Below are positions 17,270 to 25,218 of a stretch of 64,000 nt of DNA, piece after piece. A program made the translations under genes and the position numbers. Below the pieces are notes generated by a model that did not search any database, was not told where the DNA came from, and was given only the letters and a program-made list of their open reading frames with translations. Every line of letters starts with the position of its first letter. The first letter of the stretch is position 1. The DNA comes from Coneutiohabitans sp964457925 (GTDB lineage: Bacteria; Zhuqueibacterota; Zhuqueibacteria; Zhuqueibacterales; Zhuqueibacteraceae), in NCBI GenBank assembly GCA_964457925.1, contig CAYWGH010000029.1:18595-82594 (forward strand). The letters run 5' to 3'.

Positions 17270-20215
17270 CTAAAACTCTGCCTTGAACTGAAAAAACCAT
17301 TGCCGTGGCGGCACTTCGTAGGAATACCATTCCCATTCATCGTCTTCGCCCGAAAACCAATTCGGCGGCAAGCGGTCGCGCTCGGGCAAGTCGGGGTTTT
17401 GATGCCAGCGCACCAAATCGTCGCCATAAACCAAGCGCAAAAATTTTGAATTGAAGAGATTGCGGACTTCCAAACTCAACTCGGTGTGCAAACCCGCCCA
17501 TTGAAAACCTTTCGTCGCTTTAATATTGGTTTGATAATAACTGAACCAGCGCCGGTTGTTGGGCCTGGTGGAAATATCGCCGGGGGCGTGATAGGTGTAA
17601 GGCTGGCCGCTGCGCCACCAAAAATAAACATTCAAATTAACATCGCTGAGCGGCTTGATGCCGGCGAGTTTTGGGCCGCGCCCCGGCTCGATGTACAAAT
17701 TTGCCCAACTCTTGATGCGATGAAAGCTGCTCCACGCGCCTTCGCCTTGGCGCAAACCTTTCGGCACATTCACGCGCACCGAACCGGGTTGATGCAATTG
17801 GCTAAAGCCGACTTCGCCGTCAAACGACCAGAAAATATCATGACTCGCGCCGAAATTGAGCGGGCCCTGAAAACGCGAGTCCAACTTGGTTTCAATGCCG
17901 CGCACGTCGGAATAGCCGGAGTTGCTCAACATCAGCGCTTTGGTGGCGTTGTATTGCGCGGCATACACGCCGGTGATGACGTTGGCCTCCCGGCTGGCGT
18001 CTTTGTAATAGCCCGTGAGATCGAGCTTCAAGCGATTGGCGATGTTGTAATCCACCCCCAATTCATATTGAATGGTGCGCTCGAAACTCATCTCGGCATT
18101 GCCATACCAGCCCTGCCATTCTTCCATGTAGGTAATTTGATCCGCATAAGGATCCAGCACAGTGTTCATGTCTTCCGTATAATTCACAAACGGAAAACCG
18201 AACATTTTCGTCCATGACGGGCGCTGATAAAAATGACCGTACACAAAATGCAACACTGAGTTTGCGCTGATGGGATGCGAGATGCCGAGACGCGGCGAAA
18301 ACGCCATTTGCAATTTCGTGCGCTCACGCTCGGGATTGCCGGGATAACCCAAGGGCTTGCTCGGATCGTGCCCGGGCGTCGAGGGTTGCATCGCCAGCGG
18401 ATCGTAACGATTCTTGGGCGCAGAACGGTTTTGATGAAAGAAATCCAAACGCAACCCGGCATTCACCACCAAACCGGGAAACTCCATTTTGTCTTGCGCA
18501 TACACATTGCCTTCGTAAGGCTTGCCGTCGAACACGTTCAACAAATTCCAGCGATTGCCGCCTTCGTAAACGCCCATAAAATGGCGATAGTTAAAATCAA
18601 ATTGCCGGAACGCCACACCGGTTTTCAACTGGTGATGCTGCGTGATTTGATTGGTATAATCGGCCTTAATCTGGAAAACTTCACTTTGATTTTTGGTGAA
18701 CGTATGAAAATAGCCCTGCTCAAGAAAGCGATTAACCATCTTCTGCGTGTCGTCGCGCCGCGACCACAAACTGTCGGGAATGACGTGATCGCGATCGGAA
18801 CGATCCATCTTGTCGCGCAAATAGCTCAGATTGATTTCATAGAAGGATTTGCTGTTCAGCGCGTGCGTGAAGCGCGCATAGATTTGCGACCACCGGCGCA
18901 ACTCCGGCCATTGACGATAAATCGCGCCTTCGGGATTATATTTTGCGCGGGCATATTGCTCATCCACCCGCATAGGCGCCAACCAGGCGGATTCCTGCGC
19001 CGACTCGATAGTGTTGAAATTGACCGCGGGATAATCCGCGCTTTCGTAGCCGCCATAAAATCCCCCCACGCGCAATTTGAGCGACGGTGAAAATTTATAA
19101 TTCAAGTAACCTTGAAAATTGAATTCGGGATTGTACGGCAGGGATTGCGGGAATATGCTCACACCTTTTTTGTAACGACCGGAAGCGAGAAAACTCAAAT
19201 CATTCGTCAGTGATCCGAACAGGGTCGCTTCGATTTCCGGTTCGGCGCGGTCGGCATATTTTGCCAGTGTGCTGTTGGGCGTGATCGACTTGCGCCACGC
19301 TGACAGCAATGAATCCGGGTTTCGGCCGTAAAACGGGCCGCTGTTGGGATCTTGCGATTGCTGCGTCCAATAAGCGAGATCGAAAAATTTATAGTCGTAG
19401 TTTTCTTTGCTGTAAAAATTTGGGCCAAAATGATACTTGCCTGCCGGGCGCAAACGCGTGATCACGGTGCCGTGCAGCCCCTCTCCGGCTTCCTTGGTAA
19501 CGATATTGATCACCGCGGAACGCCCCTCGCCATACTCCGCATTGTAGCCGCCGGTAAGCAACGAAATCTGTTCAATGGTCGACGTATTGAATCCGGTATA
19601 ATTGTCGGAGAGCAATCCGCTATTCACGCTGAGATTATCGAGCATGTACACCGCTTGCACGATGGAACTGCCGCGAATATACGTCTGTGTTTCCCCGCGC
19701 GTCCATGCCACCGAGGGCGGCGAATTGATGATGCCGGTTTGAATCTCAATCGCTTCCTTCACCGTGCGCACCCATGATCGCTTCATCTCCTGAATGGTCA
19801 TCACCTGCTCGCTGGCCGTGAGATCATGCTCAATCGCCGGCCGTTCCGCCGTGACCGTGATCATCTCGCCTTCAATCAACGCCGGTTTGAGTGCAGCTTG
19901 TAACTGCGTCGTGCGATCGGCATGCACCAACACTTCAGTTTGCGTTAATTTCTCATATCCAATGTAGGAAAAGGTGACGGCGTAAATGCCGGGGGGAACA
20001 TTCAAAATGAAAAATTCGCCTTTTTGATTGGTGGAAGCGCCCAAAGTCGTTCCCTCAATGAAAACGATTGCACCAAACAACGGCTCTTGGGTTTGCCGGT
20101 CCGTTATCACGCCGGCAATTTTGCCGGTGGTTCCAGCCAAGGCGGTTGTGGGCAAATAGGCGGCCAGGCTGCACGATATGAGAAAAGCAAAACAGCGACG
20201 CATGTTTCTTTTCAT
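17270..20215 (-). CDS. TonB-dependent outer-membrane receptor with carboxypeptidase-like N-terminal domain
   Basis: A 981-residue outer-membrane transporter. Residues 1-28 are a signal peptide (to TTALAG). Residues 31-115 form a carboxypeptidase-regulatory-like beta sandwich (KIAGVITDRQTQEPLFGA ... FILNVPPGIYAVTFSYIGYEKL). Residues about 120-235 are the plug domain (TYIRGSSIVQAVYMLDNLSVN; GGYNAEYGEGRSAVINIVTK). The rest is a 22-strand barrel ending with the aromatic WFFQFKAEF. This architecture is shared with SusC-like and other FCB-group receptors; no SusD-like partner is visible. The ATG at 20215 follows GGAG by about 7 bases, 34 bases after the LacI gene, so the two are probably cotranscribed. 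It should import the substrate recognised by the locus, powered by TonB. Confidence 0.9.
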   Translation of the reverse strand: MKRNMRRCFAFLISCSLAAYLPTTALAGTTGKIAGVITDRQTQEPLFGAIVFIEGTTLGASTNQKGEFFILNVPPGIYAVTFSYIGYEKLTQTEVLVHADRTTQLQAALKPALIEGEMITVTAERPAIEHDLTASEQVMTIQEMKRSWVRTVKEAIEIQTGIINSPPSVAWTRGETQTYIRGSSIVQAVYMLDNLSVNSGLLSDNYTGFNTSTIEQISLLTGGYNAEYGEGRSAVINIVTKEAGEGLHGTVITRLRPAGKYHFGPNFYSKENYDYKFFDLAYWTQQSQDPNSGPFYGRNPDSLLSAWRKSITPNSTLAKYADRAEPEIEATLFGSLTNDLSFLASGRYKKGVSIFPQSLPYNPEFNFQGYLNYKFSPSLKLRVGGFYGGYESADYPAVNFNTIESAQESAWLAPMRVDEQYARAKYNPEGAIYRQWPELRRWSQIYARFTHALNSKSFYEINLSYLRDKMDRSDRDHVIPDSLWSRRDDTQKMVNRFLEQGYFHTFTKNQSEVFQIKADYTNQITQHHQLKTGVAFRQFDFNYRHFMGVYEGGNRWNLLNVFDGKPYEGNVYAQDKMEFPGLVVNAGLRLDFFHQNRSAPKNRYDPLAMQPSTPGHDPSKPLGYPGNPERERTKLQMAFSPRLGISHPISANSVLHFVYGHFYQRPSWTKMFGFPFVNYTEDMNTVLDPYADQITYMEEWQGWYGNAEMSFERTIQYELGVDYNIANRLKLDLTGYYKDASREANVITGVYAAQYNATKALMLSNSGYSDVRGIETKLDSRFQGPLNFGASHDIFWSFDGEVGFSQLHQPGSVRVNVPKGLRQGEGAWSSFHRIKSWANLYIEPGRGPKLAGIKPLSDVNLNVYFWWRSGQPYTYHAPGDISTRPNNRRWFSYYQTNIKATKGFQWAGLHTELSLEVRNLFNSKFLRLVYGDDLVRWHQNPDLPERDRLPPNWFSGEDDEWEWYSYEVPPRQWFFQFKAEF

Positions 20216-20249
20216 GGGATACTCCATGCGAATGAAACGGGGCAGCAAC

Positions 20250-21290
20250 TCATGAAGCTTGCCGGATTAAGGCAAGAGAAGATTTGCGCATGACAGAATC
20301 CCGCACGATCAAACGCGGCTCCAGCAAAATGCGGCGGCGCTCTCCGTTCGGCGTGCGCAAACGGCGAAAAAGCAATTTTACCGCCATTTCGCCCATTTTT
20401 TCCACGGGCTGCGCCACCGTGGTCAAGGCGGGAGAAAGATAAGTGGCAAAACTGGGGTCGTCAAATGTGATGAGAGAAACATCCTGCGGCACACGATAAT
20501 GATCTTCCCGCAGCGCTTCCAATGCGCCCATGGCAATCAAATCGCCGGCCGTGAAAATCGCGGTGGGCGGCTCTTGCAGCTTGAGCAACAGCTTGGTTTC
20601 CAAATAACCGTTGTAATTACGGAAATCATCGCCCACAATCAGGCGCTCGTCGAGTGGAAGATTGCTTTCTTGCAAGGCTTGTTTATAGCCCTGCAAACGG
20701 CCTTCATTTACATAGGTCCCGGGCAGGCCTTGAATAAAGGCTATGAGACGATGGCCCTCCCGAATCAAGTATTGCGTGGCGAGATAAGCGCCGCGAAAAT
20801 TATCGACGCTCACAGCATCTACCGCCAGATGGTCAAAACAGCGATCGACCATCACCCATGGCACGCCGGCGGTTTCGATCTGTTTTAAATGATTCACCTC
20901 CTGCCCGACCGAGGCGATAATCAAGCCGTCAACTTTCTTCTCCAACAAAATCTTGATGGATTCCGCCTCGATCGCCGTGTTTTCGTCGGCGTCATAAACA
21001 AAAATACTATAGCCGGATTTGCGCAACTCCCCGGCAATGCTTTTGACTAGCGTCGCAAAAAAAGGATTGGAAATATCCGGCACGATCACGCCGATTTCGT
21101 GGGTTTGATTGAGGCGCAAGCCGCGCGCGAGCTTGTTTGGCCGGTAGCCCAGTTCCTCTGCGACTTTGCGAATCAATTTTTTGGTTTCAGCGCTGATTTT
21201 GTATTTATTGGAATGGTCGTGGAGCACACGTGAGACGGTGGAAACCGAAAATCCCGTTTGTTGCGCAATCTCGAGTAAGCGGGCACTCAT
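20250..21290 (-). CDS. LacI/GalR-family transcriptional regulator
   Basis: A 346-residue repressor. Residues 4-50 are the helix-turn-helix (LLEIAQQTGFSVSTVSRVLHDHSNKYKIS), then the hinge helix with RPNKLARGLR, which inserts into the operator's central CG. From about residue 62 (HEIGVIVPDISNPFFATLVKSI) to the end is a periplasmic-binding-protein-like sugar sensor domain. The gene is the first of the minus-strand catabolic locus. Its own promoter carries the 14-base operator at 21356-21369, and a matching one lies before the gene at 17159, so autoregulation plus control of the locus is very likely. The effector is unknown; a ribose-like sugar would suit the context. Confidence 0.92.
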   Translation of the reverse strand: MSARLLEIAQQTGFSVSTVSRVLHDHSNKYKISAETKKLIRKVAEELGYRPNKLARGLRLNQTHEIGVIVPDISNPFFATLVKSIAGELRKSGYSIFVYDADENTAIEAESIKILLEKKVDGLIIASVGQEVNHLKQIETAGVPWVMVDRCFDHLAVDAVSVDNFRGAYLATQYLIREGHRLIAFIQGLPGTYVNEGRLQGYKQALQESNLPLDERLIVGDDFRNYNGYLETKLLLKLQEPPTAIFTAGDLIAMGALEALREDHYRVPQDVSLITFDDPSFATYLSPALTTVAQPVEKMGEMAVKLLFRRLRTPNGERRRILLEPRLIVRDSVMRKSSLALIRQAS

Positions 21291-21355
21291 GAGGGTGGCC
21301 TTATGGTTACGTATGCTCTGCGAGTTGTTTGACGGGCTGCCAAATCAACAACAAA

Positions 21356-21369
21356 TGCAAACGATTGCA
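21356..21369. promoter_or_regulatory. LacI-family operator at the regulator's own promoter
   Basis: TGCAAACGATTGCA, a 14-base operator of the LacI-family form TGCAAnCGnTTGCA. It begins 4 bases downstream of the -10 element and spans the predicted transcription start of the LacI gene, the position expected for autorepression. Confidence 0.8.
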
Positions 21370-21372
21370 CTA

Positions 21373-21401
21373 ATAATAGCATTTTGAAACCGCGTTGTCA
21401 A
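21373..21401 (-). promoter_or_regulatory. Sigma70 promoter of the LacI-led operon
   Basis: On the minus strand a perfect -35 TTGACA (21396-21401) and a -10 TATTAT (21373-21378) are separated by exactly 17 bases. Transcription should start near 21366, inside the operator, leaving a leader of about 75 bases before the LacI ATG at 21290. Confidence 0.8.
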
Positions 21402-21634
21402 GCAGTTTTTTAAAATTCCCTTCTGTTCTTTTGGCATAACGGCTTTTGCTGGGAATTACCTGCGGATATGATTCACCGTATTGGCCTTAGCATCATGCAC
21501 ACCTCGATTGGGCAGTTCAATGAGAAACAAAACAACTTCTATCTGGACTATGTCAGATTCACTGCTAAGAGGCAGATTTCGTTGGGAATTCTAATAAATC
21601 TTACTCTGCGATCTCCGCGCCATTGTGGTGATTT

Positions 21635-21662
21635 TTGGAATGTGACATAGTCGGGCTATAAT
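21635..21662 (+). promoter_or_regulatory. Candidate sigma70 promoter toward the exopolysaccharide operon
   Basis: TTGGAA (21635-21640) and a perfect TATAAT (21657-21662) are spaced by 16 bases. It points toward the export lipoprotein gene 400 bases downstream, which would give a long leader including the 21-base palindrome. Confidence 0.45.
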
Positions 21663-21725
21663 AGTAACAGCCGCTGACCTCGCCGCGAGGAACTTTTATC
21701 AGCCAATCTGCGATTGCAATAAAAT

Positions 21726-21746
21726 ACGTCACTTTAAAAGTGACGT
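21726..21746. promoter_or_regulatory. Perfect 10+1+10 palindrome, candidate operator
   Basis: Left arm ACGTCACTTT (21726-21735), a single central A, right arm AAAGTGACGT (21737-21746). The one-base loop rules out a normal hairpin terminator. A dimeric DNA-binding protein site is more likely, about 65 bases downstream of the candidate TATAAT. The regulator is not recognisable from the site. Confidence 0.5.
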
Positions 21747-22069
21747 CACGCGCCTATGGAACAAAATATTCCTATCGCGATTGTTTGCGGCTCATGGCAT
21801 TCGTAAAATCGTTACCGCAACTGCTTGTATTCTCGAGAGAGGATCGGAGCTTTCTATGGGAAGGGTGTTAGCCAATATCTGGCATGCCGTTTGACTGTGT
21901 GATAATCCATCGTGACGAATCAACCCGAAAGAATACTGTCGCGTGCAACCTTTTAAGATAAGTCATTACACGGTACTTGACCACGAAGCGTAGCGCAGTC
22001 AAGGAAGCCGGCGCCGTCGCGCAGAATTGAAGAATGACTGCACTAACAACTTATTAGCCTTGCTATCCC

Positions 22070-22804
22070 ATGACGAGGAATCAAAACAGAATCGGAATAC
22101 GCCGTGTGCGTGTGGCGCTCGCGCCGGTATTGCTTGCTTTTCTTGGTGCATGCGCAGGCAGCCGGCAAACGCTGTCCGCACCGCCCGTCACCATGCCGGC
22201 GTTGGAAAAAACCGGCTATCGCATCGCACCGGGCGACAACTTGATCATTAAACTTTACTATCATCCGGAATTGAATACCGAAGCGTGGGTAAGGCCGGAT
22301 GGTTTTATCTCCCTCGAATTAGTTGGCGAAATCCACGTGGCCGGACAAACGCCGGCGGAAATCGATTCGGTTTTGGAAACGGAATACGGCCACAAACTTG
22401 TCAATCCCGAGGTTGCCGTGATGGTTAAAAATTCCATCACGCTCAAAGTTTTTGTGGGCGGCGAGGTGCAATCCCCCGGACTGGTATCGATTGATGGCGG
22501 CATGACGCTCTTGGGCGCGATTTTTCAAGCCGGAGGGTTCAAATCTTCCGCACAACTTTCACAGATTGTTCTGTTGCGCAAAGATGATCGCTCCAACCAG
22601 CCTCTCACCCTGACGCTCGACGTGCGCGAGGCCTTGCAGGGAAAGCACGCCCAAACGAACGTAGCGTTGCATCCTTACGATGTCATCTACGTGCCCAAAT
22701 CGGGAATCGCGCGCGCAAATCAATTCATGGATTCATTTATCGAGGGCTTATTGCCGATGAGCACGCTTTCCGGTTTTGCATGGGTGTATGCCCTGGTAAA
22801 ATGA
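22070..22804 (+). CDS. Polysaccharide export lipoprotein (Wza/Poly_export family)
   Basis: A 244-residue outer-membrane lipoprotein. The signal peptide ends in the lipobox L-G-A-C (Cys about residue 28). The polysaccharide-export domain starts at YRIAPGDNLIIKLYYHPELNTEAWVRPDGFISLELVGEIHVAGQT, followed by a SLBB-like domain (VFVGGEVQSPGLVSIDGGMTLLGAIFQAGGF) and a terminal DVIYVPKSGIA. It is shorter than Wza and may lack the C-terminal helix that crosses the outer membrane, as in many short export lipoproteins. It opens the exopolysaccharide cluster and should form the periplasmic/outer-membrane exit channel with the chain-length protein downstream. There is no clear Shine-Dalgarno before the ATG. 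Confidence 0.9.
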   Translation: MTRNQNRIGIRRVRVALAPVLLAFLGACAGSRQTLSAPPVTMPALEKTGYRIAPGDNLIIKLYYHPELNTEAWVRPDGFISLELVGEIHVAGQTPAEIDSVLETEYGHKLVNPEVAVMVKNSITLKVFVGGEVQSPGLVSIDGGMTLLGAIFQAGGFKSSAQLSQIVLLRKDDRSNQPLTLTLDVREALQGKHAQTNVALHPYDVIYVPKSGIARANQFMDSFIEGLLPMSTLSGFAWVYALVK

Positions 22805-22902
22805 CGCGTGCTTTGCATCGGCTCGCGTTGAAGCCAGGAGTTTTTTCGCGCGTTGCCGCTATAGATTGAACGGAAATCCATAAATGCTGGAGAAGCCTTC
22901 AG

Positions 22903-24342
22903 ATGCTAGTGAACAATTCAAATCTGCTGAGCTTACGGGATGGTCTGCAAGCGATCTTTAAGAATCGCGGCCTGGTGATACTCCTTTTTGTGTTGACGGT
23001 GATCCCAGTCGGCATTGCAACATTCACCGCGGAAAAAGTCTATCGCACCACGGCTAAAGTTCTCGTGCGCCGCGAAGATCGCCCGGCGGCGTTGAATCCG
23101 TATTATTCACGCCTGAATCAAGAGGAAGACATCCGATCCGAGCTTGAAATTGCGACGAGTCGTCCGGTTTTAGAAAATGTCCTGCGCGCGAGTTGGGCGA
23201 CGGGCCGGCAGCTTATCCCCAATGATCGACCAGCCGCGACGCCCTTCTTCCCGGGAGATGACACAATCAGCGAAAAAACACTTGACCGATTCCGCGCCTT
23301 CATCACGGTTGAAGCGGTGACGGGATCGAATGTTATCGACATCAGCTTTGAAGATACCGACCGCGCCCGCGCCGCCTGGTTTGCCAACGCGCTGACCAAT
23401 GCCTACATTTCATACAATGCGCAGGTTCATGGCGGCGGCCAGGCGGAAGATTTTCTCAAAGAACGAATCGAAGAAACGCGGGCGCGGCTGGATAGCCTAG
23501 AACGCGTACTCAATGCTTACCGGGCGGCAACGGGTTTGGTGGCGCACAGCAAACAGGAAGATTTGATGTATGAAAAGTACCGTTCCGCCGATCAACAGTT
23601 CGTGCAATTGCGCGAACAGGTCGAAGTGCTCACGGGAAAAATTCAACGGCTGCAGCAATTGCGCAGCGCTGGTGATTCGCTCATGATTCCGACTGCCGAG
23701 ATGGACAACCATCCCTCGATCCGCCTGCTCTATACACGGGTGACCGAACTGCGGCTGCAGCGCAACGCGCTTTCGGAAAAATATCAAACCGATCATCGTT
23801 TGGTCGCAGATCTCGACAAACAAATTGTCGGCGTCCAAACGGAACTGTTCGCCGAGGTGGAGCGACTGCTGGCCCTGGAAAACGAGCGATTAAATTCTCT
23901 GCGGGAAGAAGAGCGTGTTCTGGCGAAAACGCTGGCTCAGGTCAAAAGCGAGATCAAAGCGCTGCCGGAAAAGGAGCGGGTCCTGAATGAGTTGGAAATG
24001 GCAAGCGACAACGCACGACGGGTCTATTCGCTGCTCGTCATGCGGCGCGAAGAAATGAGCGTCGAAAAGGCCACAGACCGCCGGCTCTCGCGCATCACGG
24101 TGATCAGCCCGGCCGGTGTGCCGGAGGAGCCGATCAGCCCGCGCCCCGCGCGCAATATGATTCTGAGTGTGATCATTGGAACTCTGGTGGGGCTTGCCGG
24201 CGCCCTTGTGCGCGAGTATTTTAATGGCACCTTCAAAGCGCCGCACGAAATCGTGCACACCCTGAAGGTTCCGGTGCTCGGTGTAATTTCTGCCGAAAAA
24301 AATATCCCGCTCACTTATTCTTTCGACAGCAAGCAAATATGA
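22903..24342 (+). CDS. Chain-length determinant / Wzc-like membrane protein without kinase domain
   Basis: A 479-residue inner-membrane protein of the Wzz/GumC class. The first membrane helix is at about residues 24-44 (GLVILLFVLTVIPVGIATF), followed by the Wzz domain (YRTTAKVLVRREDR). A long periplasmic coiled coil spans roughly 190-390 (EERVLAKTLAQVKSEIKALPEKERVL, with the GNVR-type EKERVLNELE signature). The second helix is at about 418-438 (ARNMILSVIIGTLVGLAGAL), preceded by the usual proline-rich AGVPEEPISPRPARN. The cytoplasmic kinase is encoded separately by the next gene, which overlaps by 4 bases (ATGA). It should set polymer length and link synthesis with export. Confidence 0.9.
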   Translation: MLVNNSNLLSLRDGLQAIFKNRGLVILLFVLTVIPVGIATFTAEKVYRTTAKVLVRREDRPAALNPYYSRLNQEEDIRSELEIATSRPVLENVLRASWATGRQLIPNDRPAATPFFPGDDTISEKTLDRFRAFITVEAVTGSNVIDISFEDTDRARAAWFANALTNAYISYNAQVHGGGQAEDFLKERIEETRARLDSLERVLNAYRAATGLVAHSKQEDLMYEKYRSADQQFVQLREQVEVLTGKIQRLQQLRSAGDSLMIPTAEMDNHPSIRLLYTRVTELRLQRNALSEKYQTDHRLVADLDKQIVGVQTELFAEVERLLALENERLNSLREEERVLAKTLAQVKSEIKALPEKERVLNELEMASDNARRVYSLLVMRREEMSVEKATDRRLSRITVISPAGVPEEPISPRPARNMILSVIIGTLVGLAGALVREYFNGTFKAPHEIVHTLKVPVLGVISAEKNIPLTYSFDSKQI

Positions 24343-25199
24343 TCGCCCTTAAGAACAACGTCAATACCCGCCGGAACGGCCAGCCCGCCGTAAAAGTCAA
24401 CCCGCTGCTTCATGATGATCCCGCGGGCTCGAACGCGGCAGAGGAAGCGAGCGAGTCGATCAGCAATTTTCGTACTTTTCAGTATGTGGCGGAACAAGCG
24501 TTGCGGGAGCAGAACCCGAGCACGGCCTTGACGCTGACAAATGAAACCGTCACAATGTTTCGTGCCCTGCCGCTGGCGCAGACTGAGATTGAAAAAATTC
24601 GCAACGAAATTCAAGTGATGCATCAGCGGCATAGCGGCCCGCTGAGCCTCGGCTTTGCCAGCGCCCACAGTGGCGAGGGCACCTCAACGATTCTCGCGAA
24701 TCTCTTGCTCGCGTTCAAGAACACAAACTTGCGGATTCTTGCGGTGGATTTGAACGTGCGTCACGCCAACCTTGGCGGCCTGTTCTCCCTTCCCGACAAC
24801 CCGGGCTTGGTCGATCTTATTTACGCGCGCCGCCGCTTTGCCGATGTGATCCGTGTGATCAAGTCGAATAAGATTTTTCTATTGCCTTTGGGTATGCCCC
24901 CCAAAACGGCGCCATTCAATTTCGAAAACGCCGTGCGCGCGATTAACAAAGCCGGCAAGCACAGCAAACACTTCGACCTGCTGTTGTTTGATTTTCCACC
25001 GCTCAATGAAGTTCCGCAAGGCCTATTCGTTGCCCGCCAAATCGACGGCCTCATTCAGGTGGTACAAGCCGAGCGCACGCGCGTCGAGGTGGTACGATCC
25101 CTGAAGAACAGACTGGATCATTTTGGCATTCCTTTGTTCGGTGTTGTGCTCAATCAACGGCGTTTCTACATCCCGAAAGTTCTCTACCAAAATCTTTAA
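24339..25199 (+). CDS. CpsD/CapB-like BY-kinase family protein with altered Walker A
   Basis: A 286-residue P-loop protein of the bacterial tyrosine kinase/MinD-like family, partner of the preceding membrane protein. Its Walker A reads HSGEGTSTI, so the lysine of GEGK-S/T is replaced by Thr. Walker A' is ILAVDLNVRHANLGGLF (usual form VDxDLRxP) and Walker B is LLLFDFPPL. The C-terminus lacks a tyrosine cluster; only two Tyr lie in the last 12 residues. It may be a non-catalytic regulator, or use ATP differently from standard BY-kinases. The 100-residue N-terminal part (FQYVAEQALREQNP) resembles the linker of Wzc-type kinases. The start overlaps the upstream stop (ATGA), so the two are made together. 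Confidence 0.8.
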   Translation: MIALKNNVNTRRNGQPAVKVNPLLHDDPAGSNAAEEASESISNFRTFQYVAEQALREQNPSTALTLTNETVTMFRALPLAQTEIEKIRNEIQVMHQRHSGPLSLGFASAHSGEGTSTILANLLLAFKNTNLRILAVDLNVRHANLGGLFSLPDNPGLVDLIYARRRFADVIRVIKSNKIFLLPLGMPPKTAPFNFENAVRAINKAGKHSKHFDLLLFDFPPLNEVPQGLFVARQIDGLIQVVQAERTRVEVVRSLKNRLDHFGIPLFGVVLNQRRFYIPKVLYQNL

Positions 25200-25218
25200 A
25201 CCAAAGGAGATGGTTTTT

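Larger units (their letters stand above)
21402..22069. other. Intergenic region between the catabolic locus and the exopolysaccharide cluster
   Basis: No convincing gene. It contains a plus-strand sigma70-like promoter (21635-21662), a 21-base perfect palindrome (21726-21746), an imperfect sigma54-like box at 21880-21895 (TGGCAT-GCCGT-TTGAC, wrong base at -12), and an inverted repeat CTTGAC/GTCAAG (21976-21981 and 21998-22003). These are probably control elements for the exopolysaccharide operon starting at 22070. Confidence 0.6.

Noticed and set aside
21468..21650. 60-codon open frame in the large intergenic region
   Set aside because: No ribosome site, no recognisable protein features, and it overlaps promoter-like sequence.
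21880..21895. Sigma54-like TGGCAT-GCCGT-TTGAC before the export lipoprotein gene
   Set aside because: The near-invariant C at -12 is A. Kept only as a remark in the intergenic entry.
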